From: DAOUAJ01 sp034433615
GTDB taxonomy: Bacteria; Chloroflexota; Anaerolineae; DUEN01
DNA: 11,403 bases
Direction of reading: 5' to 3'
Assembly (NCBI GenBank): GCA_034433615.1
Contig: DAOUAJ010000154.1
Span: 1-11,403, forward strand
Positions 1 to 6,950 of the stretch are shown piece after piece (the stretch's first letter is position 1; each line of letters starts with the position of its first letter). The notes under the pieces are model-generated. The model was not told the origin of the DNA and searched no databases. It worked only from the letters and a program-made list of their open reading frames with translations. The position numbers were made by a program, and so were the translations under genes.

Positions 1-1165
1 GCCGCCGAATGGCGCCGATACGCTGTAACAGATTTCCTCCTTGCTCCTCATCAACCAGGACGATCAGCCCATACCCCAGTTCCAGTTCCAGAGGATCCAC
101 CCGCAGCAGCCCCGTCACGTCCTCTGCCTGCTCCGCGGGGGCACGCTGCGCTTCTGTCTGAAGCCCGGGCTGGGGCGTGATCTCGGCCTGGCTCAGCAGA
201 TAGCTGACGCCTCCCACCACCGTCCCCAGCAAGAAGAAGGGTAGCTTGGGCAGGCCGGGGACTAGGCCGAAGAGCAGCAACATGCCGGCGACGATCATCA
301 ACGCACGCGGGTTGGTCACCGTCTGGCGCAGAATCTCTTGCCCCAAGTCCTCCACCGCAGCCGCCCGGGTCACGATGATGCCCGTCGCAGTGGAGATCAG
401 CAGAGCAGGGATCTGAGATACCAGCCCTTCGCCTACGGTGAGGAGGGTGTACGTCTTCAGTGCCCCGGTGATCGGCATTCCCAACTGGAGCATCCCGATG
501 GCAAAGCCACCCAGGATGTTCACCACGAGGATGGCAACGGCTGCGATGGCCTCCCCTCTGATAAACTTGCTGGCGCCATCCATCGCGCCGTAAAAATCCG
601 ATTCCATCTCGATCAGGCGCCGCCGCTCGCGAGCCTGCTCTTCATTAATGAGGCCAGCATTCAGGTCTGCATCAATGCTCATCTGCTTGCCGGGCAGGGC
701 ATCGAGAGTAAAACGAGCTGCCACCTCTGCCACGCGCCCGGCGCCGTTGGTGATGACCACGAACTGAATGATCATCAGGAGCAAGAACACGACGATGCCG
801 ACGACATAATTGCCCCCAACAACGAACTGGCCAAAGGCCTGGATCACCTGACCAGCATGTGCATGCAGGAGAATCAGCCTCGCCGAGGAGATGTTCAGCG
901 CCAGACGGAACAAGGTCACGATCAACAACAGCGATGGAAAGACGCTGAACTGTAGGGGCTCCCGCACATACATCGTGATCAGCAAGATCGTGATCGAGAT
1001 GCTCATGTTAAGGGTCAACAGCAAATCAAGAATCATAGGCGGCAGTGGGATGACCATCATGGTCAGTATCCCCACCACGGCGATCGCCAGGACGATGTCA
1101 CTTTGCTGTAAGATGCGGTTCAGATCCCGCAACCGAAGGGCGCTGATGCCTGGATTGAGCGTCAT
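1..1165 (-). CDS. flhA: Flagellar export gate protein FlhA (partial, C-terminus beyond left edge)
   Basis: FlhA forms the nonameric ring of the flagellar type III export gate in the inner membrane; its cytoplasmic C-terminal domain docks chaperone-substrate complexes. I translated 388 codons from the ATG at 1165 to the left edge without a stop. The usual length is near 690 residues, so the membrane half is here and most of the cytoplasmic domain is missing. Hydrophobic segments lie at about residues 23-42, 45-66, 75-92, 115-140, 205-225 and 285-323. The FHIPEP family signature is at residues 144-166 and includes RFTLDALPGKQM; it is followed by a charged stretch, EEQARERRR. The start lies 13 bp after the flhB stop, preceded by a weak AAGAAG. 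It is the last gene of the operon visible here. The identification is firm. Confidence 0.96.
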   Translation of the reverse strand, partial: MTLNPGISALRLRDLNRILQQSDIVLAIAVVGILTMMVIPLPPMILDLLLTLNMSISITILLITMYVREPLQFSVFPSLLLIVTLFRLALNISSARLILLHAHAGQVIQAFGQFVVGGNYVVGIVVFLLLMIIQFVVITNGAGRVAEVAARFTLDALPGKQMSIDADLNAGLINEEQARERRRLIEMESDFYGAMDGASKFIRGEAIAAVAILVVNILGGFAIGMLQLGMPITGALKTYTLLTVGEGLVSQIPALLISTATGIIVTRAAAVEDLGQEILRQTVTNPRALMIVAGMLLLFGLVPGLPKLPFFLLGTVVGGVSYLLSQAEITPQPGLQTEAQRAPAEQAEDVTGLLRVDPLELELGYGLIVLVDEEQGGNLLQRIGAIRR

Positions 1166-1178
1166 CTTGCTTCTTAGC

Positions 1179-2231
1179 CTATGCAGGTTGAGTTTGGCGC
1201 AGCCGGTAGACGAACGCCAACACTGCCGCCACCGCCTGGTACAAGGCGGGCGGAATCTGGGCGCCCACTTCCACCCGGATCAACGCGTGCGCCAAAGGCC
1301 GATTCTCGATCACCGGGACGCGATGCTGCCGGGCCACCTTGACAATCTGAGCGGCCACCACACCCTTCCCCTTCGCCACCACCGTGGGTGCCATCATGGT
1401 CTGCCCATCGTACTTGAGAGCAATCGCGAGATGGATCGGGTTGGTTACCACCACGTCGGCTTGTGGCACCTGCTGCATCATGCGCTGTCGAGCCCACCGC
1501 CGCTGCATCTGGCGCACGCGGCTTTTCATGAGTGGCGACCCCTCCGCGCTCCTCAATTCCTCCCTGACTTCTTCACGGGTCATGCGCATGCTCTGCTGGA
1601 ACTGACGCCACTGAAAGACATAATCTACCACTGCGATGCCCACGAACAGGAAGGCGACCCGAAGAGCCATCTGATAGAGTGTGCTGCCCAACAGACTAAT
1701 CCCCCCTGGCAAGCCAGCCGTGGAGGCGGCCGCGATGTTCATCGCCCGCTCCGGCAACGGCTGGAAGACGATCAGGCCAACGACAGTCACCTTTCCCAGG
1801 CCTTTCAGGGTCTCCACGAGACTGTGCCGTGATGCCAATCGTTTGAGGTTCGCGATCGGGTTAATCCGCCCGGGATTTGGCTTCAAGAGCGCCGGAGCGA
1901 CGAGCCCCTTCGTCTGAGCTACTGTGGTGAGGATCCCTGTCACCATCACGCTTAACACCAGCGGCGCTATCATCCCCATCACCGAAAGAGCCAGGACCGT
2001 TCCCTTAGTCTGGAGAGTCACCAACGTCAGGTCATGTCGGGAGATGGCGCTGAAGGTCATGCGCATCAACTGGCCTAACCCGTTCACTATCGCTGTGCCC
2101 TGACTTCGCAGGAGGTAGACGCCCACCAGCAGTCCTAATGCTGCACTCAGTTCCATGCTGTTGGCGACCTGCCCCTGCTTCCGGAGCTTTTCGCGGTGAC
2201 GCGGGGTGGGGGCTTCGGTTCTCTCGCTCAT
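1179..2231 (-). CDS. flhB: Flagellar export switch protein FlhB
   Basis: FlhB is the membrane protein of the flagellar export gate that switches specificity from rod/hook to filament substrates after self-cleavage of its cytoplasmic domain. The 350-residue protein is near the usual length. Its N-terminus, SERTEAPTPRHREKLRKQG, is the family type. Hydrophobic segments lie near residues 28-45, 78-105, 145-160 and 185-205. The conserved cytoplasmic linker (REEVREELRSAEGSPLMKSR) starts near residue 219, and the C-terminus carries IENRPLAHAL and IPPALYQAV. The cleavage site at residues 264-267 reads NPIH where most members have NPTH; the cyclising Asn, the Pro and the His are kept. The ATG is 13 bp after fliR and has an AAAGGA ribosome site. 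The ORF is intact. Confidence 0.97.
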   Translation of the reverse strand: MSERTEAPTPRHREKLRKQGQVANSMELSAALGLLVGVYLLRSQGTAIVNGLGQLMRMTFSAISRHDLTLVTLQTKGTVLALSVMGMIAPLVLSVMVTGILTTVAQTKGLVAPALLKPNPGRINPIANLKRLASRHSLVETLKGLGKVTVVGLIVFQPLPERAMNIAAASTAGLPGGISLLGSTLYQMALRVAFLFVGIAVVDYVFQWRQFQQSMRMTREEVREELRSAEGSPLMKSRVRQMQRRWARQRMMQQVPQADVVVTNPIHLAIALKYDGQTMMAPTVVAKGKGVVAAQIVKVARQHRVPVIENRPLAHALIRVEVGAQIPPALYQAVAAVLAFVYRLRQTQPA

Positions 2232-2244
2232 GGAAGCCTGTCCT

Positions 2245-3012
2245 TTACCGTACCATCAGGAGCATGTTGCCGGCCACCTGAGCCAGCATCCGCTGCACCA
2301 CCGGCGACACCAGGGGCCATGTCATGATCAGCGCTACCAATCCTACACCGACCTTCAAGGGCATCCCCAGCGCGAAGACATTCATCTGTGGCATTGCCCG
2401 ACTCATGAGCGCCAGTGCAACGTCCGTCAGCAATAATGCCGCCAGCACCGGAAGGGCAATCTGCACCGCGCTGAGAAAGATCGCCGAACTGAGCCGGATG
2501 AGTTGATCAGCCACCAGGCCATTCATCACGAAAGACCCCGGTGGCGCGGCCTCGAACGTCCGCTGGAGGGCCAACAGCAACGCATGATGCCCATTGATGG
2601 CAAGAAAGATGAGAATTGCCAATAACGCATAGAACTGCTGGACGACCCCTCCAGTGTTTGGTAAGACCGGGCTGATGGATGTGGCAAAGCTGAATCCCAT
2701 CTCCGAATTCACGATCTCGCCGGCCATCTCCAAGGCGTAAAACACGAGCATGCTGGCAAAGCCGGTGACGACACCGATCAGGACTTCTGCTCCCAGGGCC
2801 ATCAGGAAGGTCAGGTTATCGGGGAAAGGGACGATAGACCGGGTCATCGGCAGCATCAGCAAGTAGGTCAGCCCCATCGCCAGCCCTACTTTTACCGGCG
2901 CGGCCACGGCTCGATGACCAAACACTGGCCCCGTAGCCAACACGGCCAGCAGTCGGACAAAGATGAGCACCGCATACTCCAGCACGGCCCCCGACAGTTG
3001 GAAGTCCATCAT
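2245..3012 (-). CDS. fliR: Flagellar export gate protein FliR
   Basis: FliR is a core subunit of the FliPQR export channel, contributing one copy to the helical pore complex. The 255-residue protein is strongly hydrophobic, with six or more membrane segments (about residues 12-30, 42-60, 72-100, 127-150, 183-208 and 225-240). Family landmarks are AGEIVNSEMGFSFAT (97-111), NGHHALLLAL (140-149), LLLTDVALALMSR (203-215) and PQMNVFALGMPLK (218-230). Two ATG codons stand in tandem at 3012 and 3009. The AAGGA at 3015-3019 is only 2 nt from the first but 5 nt from the second, so translation may begin at 3009. The gap after fliQ is 5 bp. Confidence 0.96.
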   Translation of the reverse strand: MMDFQLSGAVLEYAVLIFVRLLAVLATGPVFGHRAVAAPVKVGLAMGLTYLLMLPMTRSIVPFPDNLTFLMALGAEVLIGVVTGFASMLVFYALEMAGEIVNSEMGFSFATSISPVLPNTGGVVQQFYALLAILIFLAINGHHALLLALQRTFEAAPPGSFVMNGLVADQLIRLSSAIFLSAVQIALPVLAALLLTDVALALMSRAMPQMNVFALGMPLKVGVGLVALIMTWPLVSPVVQRMLAQVAGNMLLMVR

Positions 3013-3017
3013 CGTCC

Positions 3018-3287
3018 TTAACGCGCCAGCCGGGGCAGGCTGTCGAACAGCCCGGCCGTGTACTGAAGCAGGTTCTGCAGCATCCAGGAACCCAGCAAGG
3101 CCAAAACCAGGAAAAACGCCAGGATCTTCGGCACAAAGGTCAGGGTCACCTCGTGGATCTGAGTGACCGCCTGGATGATGCTGATCACCACGCCCACCAA
3201 AAGGCTGATAAGCAACAGAGGCAGGCTCAATATGAGCATTACGATCAGAGCATTCCGCCCCAGTTCCATCACCATCGTTTCAGTCAT
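3018..3287 (-). CDS. fliQ: Flagellar export gate protein FliQ
   Basis: FliQ is the small two-helix subunit packed around the FliPQR export channel. Starting from the ATG at 3287 (MTETMVMELGRNAL) the product is 89 residues, the normal FliQ length, with two long hydrophobic helices (about residues 12-38 and 52-76) and the QAVTQIHEVTLTFVPK loop typical of the family. A GAGGGG lies 8 nt before this ATG. The frame is open further upstream to an ATG at 3314 and a TTG at 3317 that overlap the fliP stop, which would add about ten residues with no family counterpart, so I prefer 3287. The identity is certain; only the start is open. Confidence 0.95.
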   Translation of the reverse strand: MTETMVMELGRNALIVMLILSLPLLLISLLVGVVISIIQAVTQIHEVTLTFVPKILAFFLVLALLGSWMLQNLLQYTAGLFDSLPRLAR

Positions 3288-3313
3288 CCCCGTTGCCCCT
3301 CTATTTGTGGCCA

Positions 3314-4084
3314 TCAACCGTTAAAGCTCATTACTAACGAGCGCGTCACCAGATGCCAACCGTCCACCATGACAAACAGCAGCAGCTTGAAAGGCAAAGA
3401 GATCACCGTAGGCGGCAGCATCATCATGCCCATAGACATGAGCGCGCTGGACACGACCATATCTACCACTAAAAACGGCACATAGATGACAAACGCCATC
3501 TGGAAAGCTGTCTTGAGTTCACTGATGACAAAAGCAGGGATCAGCGCATAGGTAGGCACATCCTCTGCCGTGCGCGGCCGGGGGAGATCGGCCAGATGAA
3601 TGAAAAGTGCGAGGTCCTCCTCACGTACCTGCTTCAACATGAACGCTCGCACTGGCCGCAGCCCCCGTTCCATCGCTTCCCCCTGCGACAAAGTCCCGGC
3701 GATAAACGGCTGGAGTGCCTCTCGATTAACCTGGTCCCACACGGAGCTCATCACGAAGAACGTCAGGAAGAGCGAAAGGGCCAGGATCACTTGATTGGGC
3801 GGCAATTGAGGGAGGCCGATGGCACTACGCAGCACGGACAAGACGACAGTAATGCGAATGAATGCAGTGGTCACGATTAAGATGGCCGGCACCAACGCCA
3901 GGGCGGTGAGCATGATCAGAAGCTGAACCTCTGCCACCATCTCCTGACCATCGCGCGGCCCCTGCACACGCAGGCTGAAGTCTGGTGCGTTTGCACCTTC
4001 CGACTGGACAACACATCCGGACAACATCCCAGCCAGCAGTAAGGTCAAGAGCACCAGCGTAGTTCGGCGTACTCCCCGGCTCAT
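3314..4084 (-). CDS. fliP: Flagellar export channel protein FliP with lipobox-like signal sequence
   Basis: FliP is the main pore subunit (five copies) of the flagellar export channel. The 256-residue protein carries both family signatures: PAFVISELKTAFQMAF at 183-198 and VDMVVSSALMSMGMMMLPP at about 207-225. The first mature membrane helices lie near residues 52-75 and 98-115. FliP normally has a cleavable N-terminal signal peptide. Here the signal (residues 1-24) has basic residues (RGVRR), a leucine-rich core and LSGC at 21-24, which fits a lipobox with Cys24 as the first mature residue. The ATG overlaps the fliO stop by 4 bp (ATGA), indicating translational coupling. The FliP identification is firm; lipidation is only a prediction. 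Confidence 0.97.
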   Translation of the reverse strand: MSRGVRRTTLVLLTLLLAGMLSGCVVQSEGANAPDFSLRVQGPRDGQEMVAEVQLLIMLTALALVPAILIVTTAFIRITVVLSVLRSAIGLPQLPPNQVILALSLFLTFFVMSSVWDQVNREALQPFIAGTLSQGEAMERGLRPVRAFMLKQVREEDLALFIHLADLPRPRTAEDVPTYALIPAFVISELKTAFQMAFVIYVPFLVVDMVVSSALMSMGMMMLPPTVISLPFKLLLFVMVDGWHLVTRSLVMSFNG

Positions 4085-4761
4085 GGCTCCTCCGTCCGGT
4101 GCGCGTCCCGCAACCGATGAATCGCCATCCGCAACTCTGTCAACACGCTCCCCATATCCCTTTGAATCATTGGTGACACCGGCTCCTGGGTGATCGCCTG
4201 GGCCAGCCGGGTAGCGAATGGCTCCTTCACCTTATCGGGTACAAGCTCCTCGATCGCATCACGATCCAACTCGGCCAACAGGTTCACCTGGCTATCTGTC
4301 GCCCCCAGGAGAAGAAGACGTTCGCCGACCTCCACCAGATGGAGGGTCCGGTTAGGTGACAGATGAGTGCTCTCCCAGATTCGTATCAGACCTGCCCTGC
4401 TTCTCACAGAACCCTTGCCCAAGAGAAATACTTTGATCCCCCACAAGGTCCCGTAGATCGCCACCACAACCAACGCCAGGCTGCCGATCACCCCCAGGCC
4501 CACCTGCCAACCTGCAGGCTCCGAGGTCGCTCCGACAGACGGGGCCACCTCTTCGTAGTCTCGCACGAAGCCACCAGAAGTAGCTTGCCTGTCCTGGCGG
4601 TCAGGCCAGGGTACCCGATAGGGTGATTGAGCACGTACCCGCGCAGGCTCTCCTCCGCCATCCTGGGCACAACTGGTCACGACGGCGCCGCCCGAGGCCC
4701 ACAGCACGGAGCAAAGCACCCCCGCTATCAACCATCGCGCCATGTGTGATTCGCTCACCAT
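4081..4761 (-). CDS. fliO: FliO-family flagellar biosynthesis protein
   Basis: FliO helps assemble the FliP pore complex and is the least conserved export component. This 226-residue protein has an N-terminal hydrophobic signal (about residues 9-30) ending in VTSC (Cys31, lipobox-like), a Pro/Arg/Asp-rich periplasmic stretch (35-80), one membrane helix at about 86-112 and the cytoplasmic FliO domain at about 118-168. That domain includes the typical HLSPNRTLHLVEVGERLLLLG and a DSQVNLLAEL tail. The last 55 residues are a charged extension. Position directly before fliP, with a 4-bp overlap, supports the call. An ATG at 4743 (Met7) is a possible alternative start. Upstream is the structured gap after fliN. 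Confidence 0.88.
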   Translation of the reverse strand: MVSESHMARWLIAGVLCSVLWASGGAVVTSCAQDGGGEPARVRAQSPYRVPWPDRQDRQATSGGFVRDYEEVAPSVGATSEPAGWQVGLGVIGSLALVVVAIYGTLWGIKVFLLGKGSVRSRAGLIRIWESTHLSPNRTLHLVEVGERLLLLGATDSQVNLLAELDRDAIEELVPDKVKEPFATRLAQAITQEPVSPMIQRDMGSVLTELRMAIHRLRDAHRTEEP

Positions 4762-4781
4762 GCCTTCACCGTCCTGAAAAT

Positions 4782-4858
4782 AGCAGTCAGCGATTAGCTA
4801 TCAGCTATCAGCCATTAGCTATTAGCTAATAGCTGATAGCTGACGGCTGACCGCTTTT
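4782..4858. repeat. Heptad repeat array forming a 60-bp near-palindrome
   Basis: Eleven consecutive 7-bp units run in perfect register from 4782. They begin AGCAGTC, AGCGATT, AGCTATC, AGCTATC, AGCCATT and AGCTATT, then AGCTAAT, AGCTGAT, AGCTGAC, GGCTGAC and CGCTTTT. The two halves are reverse complements in consensus, so 4796-4855 can fold on itself about 4825/4826, with 24 of 30 positions in Watson-Crick pairing and two G-T pairs by my count. It lies between fliN and fliO. In the operon's transcript it is followed by a short ATTTTC, which is too weak for a confident terminator. Attenuation, RNA protection or a mobile repeat are all possible roles. Confidence 0.9.
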
Positions 4859-4892
4859 CATGAGCCTTGGTGCCGCCCCCAGCATGAAAAGC
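4853..4892. repeat. Perfect 10-bp inverted repeat downstream of fliN
   Basis: GCTTTTCATG (4853-4862) and CATGAAAAGC (4883-4892) are exact reverse complements enclosing a 20-nt G/C-rich loop. The hairpin begins about 15 bp after the fliN stop and shares its last three bases with the foot of the heptad palindrome, so the two stems lie back to back in the transcript. No U-run follows it, so it does not look like a simple terminator. Confidence 0.75.
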
Positions 4893-4907
4893 CGTCCTGT
4901 CCCCGCC

Positions 4908-5273
4908 TCAGCGCAAGGAGTGCACGCGTGCCGACGGCGGGATGATGTCGGTCACCCGCACACCGAACATATCGTCAATGACCACCACCTCACCGTGAGC
5001 AATCGGCTTGCCATTGACCAGGATATCCACTGCCTCGCCTGCCACTTTGCTCAACTCAACCACCGAGCCAGGTGCCAGTGCCAGCACCTCACGGATGGGT
5101 AGCTCCGCGCGCCCCAATTCAACCGTTACATGCAGTGGGACATCTAGCAAGAGATCCAGGTTCCTTGGACCTGGGCTGGGCTGGCCTATACCCAAAGCCT
5201 CCAGCTCCACGGGATGGATAGCAAGACTATCCTGCTCTACTTCTTGTCCTTCTGACGATTGCGATTCGACCAT
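4908..5273 (-). CDS. fliN: Flagellar motor switch protein FliN
   Basis: FliN lies at the base of the rotor C-ring, where it takes part in export-cargo docking and rotation switching. The 121-residue product has a poorly conserved acidic N-terminus (1-35) and a single SpoA domain at about 38-116. The domain carries the family core LLLDVPLHVTVELGRAELPI, LAPGSVVELSKVAGEAVDI, VNGKPIAHGEVVVIDDMFGVRVTDI. It is the short FliN form, not the longer FliY form with CheC-like phosphatase domains. The ATG follows the fliM stop after 1 bp, with AAGG 7 nt upstream inside fliM, so it is co-translated with fliM. Confidence 0.96.
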   Translation of the reverse strand: MVESQSSEGQEVEQDSLAIHPVELEALGIGQPSPGPRNLDLLLDVPLHVTVELGRAELPIREVLALAPGSVVELSKVAGEAVDILVNGKPIAHGEVVVIDDMFGVRVTDIIPPSARVHSLR

Positions 5274-5274
5274 G

Positions 5275-6294
5275 CTATTGCCTTTCCTCTTCCATAGATT
5301 CAGAGAGAACTTGGGTGATCTCTACAGCCAGGCGGCCGCCGCGCGTGCCCGGCCTCGCCCAGAATCTATGTAGACCCCCCACGAGCACCTTGATATCGCG
5401 GTGGGTTGCTACATCCAAAGGGATCAAATCGCCCGGCTTGATCTCATTTAACTCCTCCATCGTGGCCTCGGTCTCGCCCAGAACGGCCGTCATCGTAACG
5501 GGCACTTCCTGCAAGTGGACGAGCAAATGCCGCATACTCGTAGCCCGTTCTACACTAGCGGAGGCCTGCGCGCCGGCGATCCATGCCTGCGGGCTCAACT
5601 TGGCACCAACCGGTTTTAGCAAGGCATAGGGAAGGCCTAACCGCAAGTGCCCATTCACCGGCCCAATCCTCACTTCAAATACGACCCACACCATCGCATC
5701 GGTCAACAGGCCGATCTGGACAAAATAGAGATTGAGCAACGTTTCTTCAACCTTGGGCGAGACCGTCAGCACAGCCGCCCAGGCCTCGGCCAGGCCCCCC
5801 AGGATACGAGAAACGGCACCCTGAAGCAAAGATAATTCCAGATCGGTGAATTCTCTATGCCGCTCCCAGGCCCGTCCCGGCCCCCCCAATAACCGATCTA
5901 CGATCACATCTGCCAGCGATGCACCTAACTCCACGATCACTTGCCCTTGCAATGGCTTCAGGCTGACGATGTTGTAGATGGCCGGCCCCACCGTCTGCGA
6001 CAAGAAAGCGGCGTAAGTGCCCTGATCAATGTCCGCCAGGATAACCTCCACCGTCGTCCGCAGGTAAGCAGAGAGAGAGATGGCCATCCGCCGCCCCATG
6101 CTCTCATGCATCATGCGCAGGGCACGGATCTGCTCCTTGGAGAACTTGTCGGAACGCCGAAAGTCGTAAGGCCGGACGGAGGTTCGTGGCTCCGGTTGGG
6201 GCGCAGGCCCAGGCAAAGGCTCATCGCCGGCCGGCAGCATCGCTAGCAGAGCATCTATCTCTTCCTGGGACAGGGTCTCATCTGGTGTCGTCAT
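5275..6294 (-). CDS. fliM: Flagellar motor switch protein FliM
   Basis: FliM is the C-ring protein that binds CheY-P and passes the signal to FliG, changing the direction of rotation. The 339-residue length is typical. The N-terminal CheY-binding segment is present (LSQEEIDALL, 8-17), followed by a proline-rich linker (24-40). The middle domain, of the CheC-like fold, runs from about 42 to 235 and contains YDFRRSDKFSKEQIRALR and LLGGPG (135-140). The C-terminal SpoA domain spans about 255-330 (VPVTMTAVLGETEATMEELNEIKPGDLIPLD, given here in outline). The gap to fliL is 52 bp with only a weak GAGAG ribosome site. The intact CheY-binding motif fits with the CheX-like and CheR genes at the other end of the window. 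Confidence 0.96.
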   Translation of the reverse strand: MTTPDETLSQEEIDALLAMLPAGDEPLPGPAPQPEPRTSVRPYDFRRSDKFSKEQIRALRMMHESMGRRMAISLSAYLRTTVEVILADIDQGTYAAFLSQTVGPAIYNIVSLKPLQGQVIVELGASLADVIVDRLLGGPGRAWERHREFTDLELSLLQGAVSRILGGLAEAWAAVLTVSPKVEETLLNLYFVQIGLLTDAMVWVVFEVRIGPVNGHLRLGLPYALLKPVGAKLSPQAWIAGAQASASVERATSMRHLLVHLQEVPVTMTAVLGETEATMEELNEIKPGDLIPLDVATHRDIKVLVGGLHRFWARPGTRGGRLAVEITQVLSESMEEERQ

Positions 6295-6346
6295 GTCAGG
6301 CTCTCGCGCGACTCCACAAGATCAAGTTAGGGCCCGTAACGGCCTC

Positions 6347-6925
6347 TTACTGAACCACAAAATCGGTAAAATAGACCGCCCCCACATATTTCCTGTCGCC
6401 CAGGCTGGCATTCAACTGCTGTATCAACTCCTCTTTAAGCTGCTGCTTACCCTCCAACGTAAACACTTCCGCGAATGTCTTACTGCTGAGTATCGAGATC
6501 ACGATGTCATCAATAATCGGTTTCTGGCGCGCCAAATCTTCCACAAAGAGGGCTTCTACTCCTTTGCGAGTCTCCGGAGGTAAACGATAGAACTCGGCGC
6601 TCTCAGGTAGAAACTCCAACGTAATGGAGACCCGTAGATAGCGATACCCGCCAGGGTCCGCCAGGTTGACGACGCGCTCTCCCAGGGGGAACATGATGCC
6701 ATTGCCGCGCGGTACGATGTCCCGCACCGGCGCTACCGGCCCCTCAGGTTCTGGAAGAGGGGTGGGGGTAGTCGCTTCCTGCTGGCCCTGTCCCCCCATC
6801 TCAAGCTGGATGCGAATAGGTTTGGGCAGCCCAGAAGGCATCATGAGGTATCCTGCCCCGAACAGCAGCAGAGCGACCGCCCCGCCCAGGATGATGAATT
6901 TGCGATTGGATAGCAGATTCTTCAT
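6347..6925 (-). CDS. fliL: Flagellar basal body-associated protein FliL
   Basis: FliL is a single-pass membrane protein that surrounds the stator units and supports torque and stator stability. This 192-residue protein has a basic N-terminus (KNLLSNRKF), one membrane helix at about residues 10-29, a Pro/Thr/Glu-rich linker (45-70) and the stomatin-like periplasmic domain at about 75-192. The domain includes ERVVNLADPGGYRYLRVSITLEF, ISILSSKTFAEV and the standard C-terminal VYFTDFVVQ. It lies 25 bp after motB, and its place between the stator and switch genes is the usual one for flbD-type operons. Confidence 0.94.
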   Translation of the reverse strand: MKNLLSNRKFIILGGAVALLLFGAGYLMMPSGLPKPIRIQLEMGGQGQQEATTPTPLPEPEGPVAPVRDIVPRGNGIMFPLGERVVNLADPGGYRYLRVSITLEFLPESAEFYRLPPETRKGVEALFVEDLARQKPIIDDIVISILSSKTFAEVFTLEGKQQLKEELIQQLNASLGDRKYVGAVYFTDFVVQ

Positions 6926-6950
6926 GGCACTTCACCACCAATCATAGAGA

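Noticed and set aside
338..1832. Long plus-strand ORFs (205 and 313 codons) opposite flhA and flhB
   Set aside because: They lie antisense to well-recognised export genes. Their translations are rich in His, Arg, Gln and Pro with no domain, as expected of shadow frames in G+C-rich coding DNA.
3288..3317. fliQ start at TTG 3317 or ATG 3314
   Set aside because: It would extend FliQ beyond the usual 89 residues and lacks a ribosome site. The fliP stop overlap is suggestive of coupling but the ATG at 3287 fits better.
4782..4858. CRISPR array or microsatellite reading of the AGC heptads
   Set aside because: Units are 7 bp with no spacers, so not CRISPR. The ordered switch to the complementary form at the centre makes it more than a plain tandem repeat.
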